This document shows, piece after piece, positions 56,944-64,000 of a stretch of 64,000 bases of DNA. How positions within the stretch are numbered: the stretch's first letter is position 1; each line of letters opens with the position of its first letter. The stretch comes from Coptis chinensis (taxonomy: Eukaryota > Streptophyta > Magnoliopsida > Ranunculales > Ranunculaceae). The stretch covers positions 87,759,501-87,823,500 of the forward strand of contig CM027378.1 of assembly GCA_015680905.1 (NCBI GenBank), in the 5' to 3' direction. Below the pieces are notes generated by a model. The model was given only the letters and a program-made list of their open reading frames with translations, searched no databases and was not told where the DNA came from. Both the position numbers and the translations under genes were made by a program.

Positions 56944-57583
56944 TATTCTCACCCCCTCAACTTGATAATTATCCCGCCCCAAAACCAAAATGTCCTATAT
57001 ACCCCTCCATCAATAACCATATCACAACCAATTTCTCATTCTCTCTATATATATTTTTGCTATCAATTTTTATTAATTGCAGCACTATATAGAGTCTGAA
57101 ATCTGAATTGTGATTTTTTTTTTGTTGCTTGGTGTAAATTCTCGAAGAACTTGACAAAAATAGCAACTCATCTATCAATTTTCCCCCTACTGCTTCAAAA
57201 CTACTCCATATAATCTTAGTATATGTGTTTTATTGTACAATGAATTTATGTACTATTGATGCACTATAGGAAAACCTATTAATATATATTTAGCTAGCCA
57301 ACTTTTAGGGAATTGGTGTTACTTAAACAAGTAAAAAAACATTTTAGTTGAATCATGGTTTCATCAATATCTAATGTCACAACCGATTAGCACAAGTGTG
57401 TGTTATGCTGATTAACATGCTTGGATTGTGACGTGGGCAAAGTCACCATTTAATTGAATTTCAAATTCAGAGATGATGTTCATGTCTAAGGAAGAAGAAG
57501 TTGGTTGGAAGAGATGAGGGATATATCATGTATTTTGATTTTTAGGCGGAGAGGTTATCGAGTTGAGGGGGTGAGAATGTTAT
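56944..57583. mobile_element. 640-bp element with about 40-bp inverted ends
   Basis: The left end ATTCTCACCCCCTCAACTTG then ATAATTAT and CCGCC pairs with the right end GGCGG-GAGAGGTTATCGAGTT-GAGGGGGTGAGAAT. No clear target duplication; no coding sequence. Class undetermined. Confidence 0.65.
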
Positions 57584-58221
57584 CACCCAAAACTAAAAAG
57601 CAAGGCCCAAATCCCCTATTGTCCAATAAATATGATTCCTCAGGAATCACTTGAAGCGACCCAATGAAACGAGATATTTGGGTTGAGAACTTCATATCTT
57701 CAACTAGCTCACTCTAAGCGTCCAAGATCTTATGGCCATTCCATGTTTTTTTTTATGCTCAGCCGAACTTCACTAAGTCAATATAAATGGGCTATGTTGG
57801 GTTCATGGGCTTGTCCAGTAGGTTAAAAGAGGGACCGTGATTCATGAATCATGATATTCAAAATTGCGCTTCTGCATCCAATTTTATGATCAGCAACTAA
57901 ACCAAACAAATTTAGTGAACCTTTTTCTTTGGTTTGTTTTACTGGAAAAACATACTAGAGTTAAATATGGAGAAAATTTTAGTAACCACCTGAACGTTTG
58001 ATTCAAAATGAAGAAACTAAATTCTTAGGCTCAAAGTCCACCCAACTGGAATGAAAAATATGTAAAGCCCCAATTTGGTGGAGTTGAATTTCTGGCTAGT
58101 AAAGTGTAGCCAAGTTGAAGTTGCAACGTTTTTCTTCAGTACAATCTGTATATTGTCACATGCTTTAGGTGTTCTTCTCTTGTGTTTCATCTTCTAAGTA
58201 TTACAAATGAAAAAAGTATTT
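57584..58221. other. Intergenic, nothing recognised
   Basis: AT-rich DNA with only short frames. Confidence 0.4.
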
Positions 58222-59223
58222 GTTATTGCAGGACCCCATATTGTGTTGGGCAGACCACAAAAAAATAAGTAATATTATAAGTGTGCTATTAGTCCCAAAA
58301 AGTCTAAAAAAAACAATTATTACAAGTGTGCCATTGGTCTAAAAAAATTGTTTTGTGTTGGACAATCTCCCAAATCAACATGAATTTTTCTTTTTCAGCC
58401 CTTCTCTTCTCTTCCACCATCCTAAATCTTAAACTATGAAAACTATATCCTAACACTAACATTAAACATTACGGCTGAATATGCACGTGACTAGGGCTGA
58501 ATATGCATGTATACAGTGACTGAATTAGAAATTCGAAAACCCCAAACTTAAACGACCAGGGTAAGACTTAAACGACCCGGCTAGGTCGTTCGTTGTGCAC
58601 ACCAAACAGTCTGGTCACACCGTCTGGACTGAGTCCAAAACGATGTGGCCATGTCGTTTGAGATTTGGACTTAGAAAAATCCCCAATGATATGACAACAC
58701 CGTTTGGACTAAGTCTCCAACGATATGGCCACACCGTTTGGACTAAGTTCCAAACGGTGTGGCCATGTCGTTTGGGATTTGAACTTTGAAAAATCTCCAA
58801 CGATATGGCCACACCGTTTGGACTAAGTTCCAAACGGTGTGGCCATGTCGTTTGGGATTTGAACTTTGAAAAATCTCCAACGATATGGCCACACTGTTTA
58901 TACTAAGTCCCAAACGGTGTGGCCATGTCGTTTGGGATTTGAACTTTGAAAAAAATAAAGTTCTGTTTTTTGGCCTCTTGACCGGTGTGGGCATATCGTT
59001 TGGACTAAGTCCCAAACGGTGTGGCCAAGTTGTTTGGGACTAAGTCCAAATGGTGTAGCCGAGTTGTTTAAGCTTGGGGACTGCGGTTTTCGAATTCAAC
59101 TTTTTGGGACCAATGGCACACTTGTAATAATTGTTTTTTTAAAGAATTTTTAAGACCAATATCACACTTTTAATCATTTTTTTTTTGGGTCTGCCCAACA
59201 CAATATGGGGTCCGGCAGTAATA
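58222..59223. mobile_element. 1.0-kb inverted-repeat element carrying a hairpin-motif array
   Basis: The ends GGACCCCATATTGTGTTGGG (58231-58250) and CCCAACACAATATGGGGTCC (59194-59213) are perfect inverses. Imperfect inverted similarity extends over more than 100 bp (ACAAGTGTGCCATTGGTC against GACCAATGGCACACTTGT). The interior (58600-59060) is an array of CCGTTTGGACTAAGT and CCAAACGGTGTGGCCATG units, related to 5906-6335 and 12053-14520. No transposase is present, and no target duplication could be fixed. Confidence 0.8.
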
Positions 59224-62147
59224 GGACTCAAGAAAAATGTTGATTCGGTTAGAAAGAGTACTTCTAAAAGCAATTTCAATGTAAGCAACAACTTGTTACC
59301 TGCACATAGGTGCTACATAGGACTATTTCCTCTCATAGTTACCTTCTTAGTCAGAAGTTACTAGGAGTTGTCCAATACAAATATGACTTAAAAATTTGGA
59401 CGAAATATTTTATTCCGTCTAAAAGTAAAAAACAAAACAATATCGAAAAATTACACGTCGGACAAAATGAAACAACTTGTCTGGAAAAAAAAAATCTAAA
59501 AAACACGCGGGACACATAATGAAAGATCCTGTCCAAAAAAACAAATCGAAAAAACATGTGAAATGGAATAAAAGATTCCATCCGAAGTTCACAACTCAGT
59601 GGTAATCTCAGTAGCAAGTGCTACCCTCATTGTTACCTAGTGAAGAACCACCTCCATAGTCACCCTTGCATTGGGCCATTGTTTTTAGCTCATAAAAATG
59701 ACAAGTCGCTATTTCCCTTCAAAGTCACCTGCATTGGGAATGTTCTAATTTGTGATCATATTAATCAATGATGTATGCTCGATCAGGGGTATCTTTCATG
59801 CAACGTTGCTTACTATCCAAAAGCCCATAAACCCTTACCACTCCACAGCGAGTCCTAGTACCTCAATGCAACCCCTATAGCTTCACATACCTTCATTTCC
59901 ATATTCCACCTATCTACCTTCCGACCACCACCAACCACGTGTAGATCTAGTTATGTGTAGAACTAGTTGTTTGAGCTATCTCAAAGTTGCGTCATTGCCA
60001 AACACTAACTCCTTTCTTGTTATGATGATGGCGAATGCCGAATAATTATTATTATAAAGAGTTACTGATCTCATTTAAAACAGAATTGCTAAAAAAAAAA
60101 GGAAGGTAAGTTATTATTGAACCTCTTCATTTATACTTTCCTGCCATAGATGGCAAGTATTTCTCATTGTGATTATATATATATATATATATGCTAAAAA
60201 AGAGAGGAGAGTAAGTTATTATTGAACCTCTTCATTTATATTTCTCATTGTGATTATATATATATATATGAGCAAGTTTCGTTTACCACACTTTTTATAC
60301 TATAGTTTATACCATATCCTACAACTTTACCTACAACGTGAATTATAACCTAGATTTTTGTGGATGTGTTCAACTAACCATGAAAATCACCTTTATAAAA
60401 TTTCAACTTATTTGATAATATTTAACTATATCAAAAGATTATTGCAAAATCAAAATTTTTGAGCCGTTGAGAAATATTCAAAGATATATATAAAGGAAAA
60501 TCAATTAGTTTATTATGGAATCCGTAACCATTTATCATATCTTGTGATATTACAGTTGGGGAATAAATTTAAATTGTGAAAATTTGACATAATCCGCCAA
60601 CACCCCTCATGCGGGAAGGGGTACACAACTCTTAAGCCAATTACTCATTTGCACAATTGAGGATCTAAATAACCTTTCTCAATGCCCACGCAGGGTCATT
60701 TCAAAAGTTCTTGTAGTCCAATTGTGAAAGAATCTTTCCGGACAAATAGCAAAATCTCATTCCTCTATTATCCTCCATCCCAATTGGAAGACGTACCTAC
60801 ATGAGGACTATATCATACGCCAGAAAACTCTCGCTTCTTGTGTTTTCGCCACCATTATCTTGCATACCCAAATATTTCACTCGAGTCAAGATCTCTCTAT
60901 GACCATCTGTGGAATGTGCATTACTACAGTATGGTGACTTGGCTCATTGAAATTCCCTAGGCACAGGGAAGCCAATCACCAGGGAGAGAGAGAGATCTAC
61001 TGAACCAGGGCTAACGTGCCTAGACACACCCCTTGTTTCACAAATGTTTGAGCACCTTGGTACCTCTGGAGTTCCTAAGCTTGAAAGGAAATGCTAACAA
61101 AGAATCGTCAGAACCTAGAATCTCTAGGGAAACACTTCAACTTGGTTGGGTAGAAGAGTGAAGACAACCCAATTCAAAGTGGTGTTGTTCTATTTCAATC
61201 TTCTATTATTTATTTTAGACATGATCTTCAATCACCAGGATACAATTGTACTAATTCATTAAGAAACCAAAGAATTGTACAATCGTACAATTGAAACGAA
61301 ACCAAAGAATCTGATTCATCAAGACTCGCTTCACACGGATATTTCAGCTCACAAGAACTTAATTGTAGCAAACAAGGAAAAACATAATATCTTAGAGACC
61401 CAATAACCAATAGCATGGAGAGGGAGGCGAGGCGAGAGAGAACCAGAACGCTTAACTTGAAAAGTTTTAAATATTCATTATTTCAAGTACCTACAAAATT
61501 GGAAACTACGTGGAGTGGCACCCTACTATGAGGATTCACTTAGCAAGGATGAGACATTCTTTGACTCACTAGGGCAAATAGATTCTAATACAAGGCCATG
61601 GGTGAAATGATTCGATTTTCTACTTTAGGTTTGACATAAATCAAAGTAAACTTTAACACATCTATGGCCAAAGCCTGACCAAAAGGATTAGGCTGCTTCC
61701 AGATCTGGTGCATTTATATCATATACTTTGTTTTACCAAAACATTTTCAGAAAACTACTGTATTTGATTATCTGGACTAGAACTAAGTTCAATAACCATT
61801 TTACAGGCATGGATAGAGACTTCCAATACAACACAATACCACACACCAGACCACAACACAACACTCAGAAATAAAACCAGTTAATAATTCACGAAAATAG
61901 GTACTGAGCACTATTATAGGTTTTTCATGACATTCATTATCAAGCAATATGACACGTGAAGCATATACCTCCTATAGCTAGTTGAATTAACAACTAGAAA
62001 AACTGCACATCTGGACATCTGGCAGATGGATTAGGAGTTATGAACTCCATTTATCAGTTGTATAAGAGAAAAATCCAAGTGATCAAGGAAAAGGTACCAG
62101 TAAAATAAGCCAATATAAATTGCCTATAAAAATTAATAAGCACATTC
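59224..62147. other. Intergenic, gene-poor
   Basis: No recognised gene. (TA)n tracts lie at 60173-60191 and 60253-60270. A segment of about 50 bp (AAGTTATTATTGAACCTCTTC to TCTCATTGTGATTA) occurs twice, at 60107 and 60212. 60590-60930 has a composition hinting at an old coding or LINE remnant on the minus strand, but it is full of stops. The last few hundred bases before 62148 are expected to include the 3' untranslated region of the Rab3GAP-like gene. Confidence 0.4.
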
Positions 62148-63971
62148 TCAAATCAGAGATCGGTTTATAACTGATATTTGACCAGAGTCTCCATTCAACA
62201 AGAAAACTTCCAGAGGCACATAAGATGATTCAGCGATTAGGGATCCAAACCTCGGGGTAGGTTGCAAAATCATGCTTCCTGTAGCACACTGAATGACTAG
62301 AAGACGAGGACCAATTCGCATCTGCCACACCTGCATTCACAACAATCAAGATATTAGCATAACAGAAAGTACACAATTTTTAAGACCTCTTATGAAGCTC
62401 ATATCGTCTTATGAAGATAAGTTATATAAAAATCAACGGAAAGGTGCCACTGTTAGAAAATTATGCATTGCCACTACTCCGTTTTTAAAAAACAAATAAT
62501 GACATCAAACAGTAGTATATGGCAAAAGCAACATTAAATCTGCAAGGGTAAGAGTATTATACCTCCACTATTCCTTTACGAGGTGCAAGAATAGCTAGAC
62601 ACAAATAATAACCACTTTTTGATTGTTCGCGATAAGTAGTACTTGATGATACTGTATCTCTTCCAACTATCATCTCCATGAAAAGACAGCGAGCATCACG
62701 ATATCCCTGCACCATTTCAAAAGCCAAGCCAAGTCCAATTTAAATTTAAAAAACAAAAACAAAGCAAAAAAAGAAAAAAGAAAAAAGAAAAAAGAAAAAC
62801 GGTAGTCTGTGTTTATTGTTATTGGTTTTGTGAGATAACCTTCCATATCCGTTGAACAACGAGTGCTTCAGTGTCTAATAACAAAATACGCCCAAGTGAA
62901 TCTGTTATAGCAGCCAATGTACCACCCGGTGAGAGGGTAAGCTTCTCTCCCTTTCTTGGGTAATCTTTCAAACAAGTCAAGGAAGACGCTGCCAGAAATT
63001 ACACCGCCTAGAAATCAGTCAACAATATTTATGTCATAGATTTAACTGAACAATTCTTATATTCTGATGACTTGATGCAGCATGCACATCAAAAGTTTGA
63101 GCATGCATCATTTTCATCTCCGTGCTTCATTCATTTTCATCTAGTTGCTCCATTGAGTGTAGGAGTTAAGCATGAATATAAAGCAATGGCTCACATCATA
63201 ATATTACTTCTAACCTATAATGGTTCATGGTTGTATGGAATGAAACCTGGAAATGGTTAGAAGTTAGAAACATGCATGGTTATTATGAGTTAAAGAAAAG
63301 TGGAACAACAGCTATATGACAATGTAATTAGGTAAGATAAAAGTCTACAAATATAAGGAAATCAATTCCTGAGACCTACTCCTTAACAACCAAAATAGAG
63401 CTCTAATTACGTTATGCCTTTTTTTCTTTTTCTTTTTGCTTTTGCTTGATATTGCTTTTCATATCAGTAAACACAGAATAGTAACATTAAATATACACAG
63501 ATTAATTACTATGAAATTATGCCTAACAGTGAAAATATCAATTGGTGTACCACCAAGATATAATACAATAAGGAAAATGATGATAAAAAAAAGATATTAC
63601 CTTTAGCAAAAGTCTGTGGTTTCACTTCCTTGTTGCTTGAGTCTTTCTCACTTCGCCAGATCATTTTCGAAACAGAAGATAATGTAGAAAATGCGGCAGG
63701 GACAACTTTTGAAAGAATAGCTCCAACTATAGACCTATTTCTGTTTTCTGAAAGCCTGTAATAAATGCAACTCAAATGATGAACAATATCAAGCTAGAAA
63801 TATGTAAATAGGTATCAAGTCCTACATCAATTATCATATGAGGGGAGACAGATGTAAAAAATAAAATCAGTGACGGTATATATTATTACCTATATGCTGA
63901 AATAACAGCATCCTCTCCAATGGTAACTGCACAATAGTAATGTTCACTTGACTGTCCAACAATAAAAGCAG
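62148..63971 (-). CDS. Rab3GAP non-catalytic subunit-like protein, C-terminal exons (5' end outside window)
   Basis: Five exons with consensus borders: 63971-63890, 63755-63601, 62988-62840, 62706-62563, 62330-62148 (TGA at 62148). Together they read SSEHYYCAVTIGEDAVISAY, RSIVGAILSKVVPAAFSTLS, SKMIWRSEKDS, SLTCLKDYPRKGEKLTLSPG, LAAITDSLGRILLLDTEALV, RIWKGYRDARCLFMEMIVGR, ILAPRKGIVE, VWQMRIGPRLLVIQCATGSM, LEVFLLNGDSGQISVINRSL. This matches the plant protein annotated as Rab3 GTPase-activating protein non-catalytic subunit (Rab3GAP2 N-terminal domain, a beta-propeller-like fold). In animals that complex regulates Rab3/Rab18; in plants it is presumed to act in membrane trafficking. No frame break is seen, so it looks functional. 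The gene starts beyond 64000. Confidence 0.88.
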
Positions 63972-64000
63972 CTGAATTCAAATACGAGAATAACTTTCAG
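63972..64000 (-). other. Intron end of the Rab3GAP-like gene
   Basis: On the minus strand the last 29 bases end TTTGAATTCAG, a splice acceptor for the exon at 63971. The upstream exons are outside the window. Confidence 0.6.

Noticed and set aside
61228-61416. 62-codon minus-strand frame between elements and the Rab3GAP-like gene
   Set aside because: No domain, no splice context and ordinary length for chance in this composition.

Overview
The window is nuclear DNA of a flowering plant, most likely a eudicot. It is AT-rich and spliced, and it is dominated by plant transposons: FAR1/Mutator-like elements, Ty3/gypsy elements of the Tat and Athila lineages, Helitron-like ends, foldback MITEs and an L1-type LINE remnant. 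The only gene that looks like an ordinary host gene is at the right edge, on the minus strand (62148 to beyond 63971). Its exons match the N-terminal half of the Rab3GAP non-catalytic subunit.

Layout. 1-12052: a composite Mutator-like element with about 170-bp terminal inverted repeats. It carries a degraded FAR1-type transposase gene (minus strand, 7437-9783), palindromic 18-bp minisatellites towards both ends, a hairpin-motif array and two stretches of organelle-like DNA. 12053-14520: an expanded hairpin/37-bp minisatellite array. 14037-20188: a second, nearly identical copy of 5897-12052. 20190-24040: sparse intergenic DNA with a 220-bp MITE. 24043-31542: two abutting Helitron-like units with coding-looking fragments. 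31543-33440: a TA microsatellite, two foldback elements and a direct duplication. 33662-34256 and 56586-56870: the two halves of one LINE RNase H-like remnant, split by a 22.3-kb Tat-lineage LTR retrotransposon (34257-56585). 56944-59223: two further inverted-repeat elements. 59224-62147: gene-poor. 62148-64000: the Rab3GAP-like gene.

The Tat element is the best-resolved structure. Both LTRs, a near-perfect 5-bp target duplication, the primer binding site, the polypurine tract, gag-protease-RT-RNase H-integrase and an antisense extra gene near the 3' end can be placed. Inside that antisense gene lie a 3'-truncated Athila element and a triplicated fragment of a second gene. A MITE with an exact 9-bp target duplication sits in one LTR only, so the sister LTR shows the empty site. 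Every retroelement protein is broken by stops or has lost a catalytic residue.

A quality warning applies to 898-20000 and 37600-38850. Where duplicated copies can be compared, one often has CTG or CAG where the other has CG or CCG. This looks like systematic miscalling at plant CHG sites, so frameshifts in the FAR1 gene and apparent repeat divergence should not be taken at face value.
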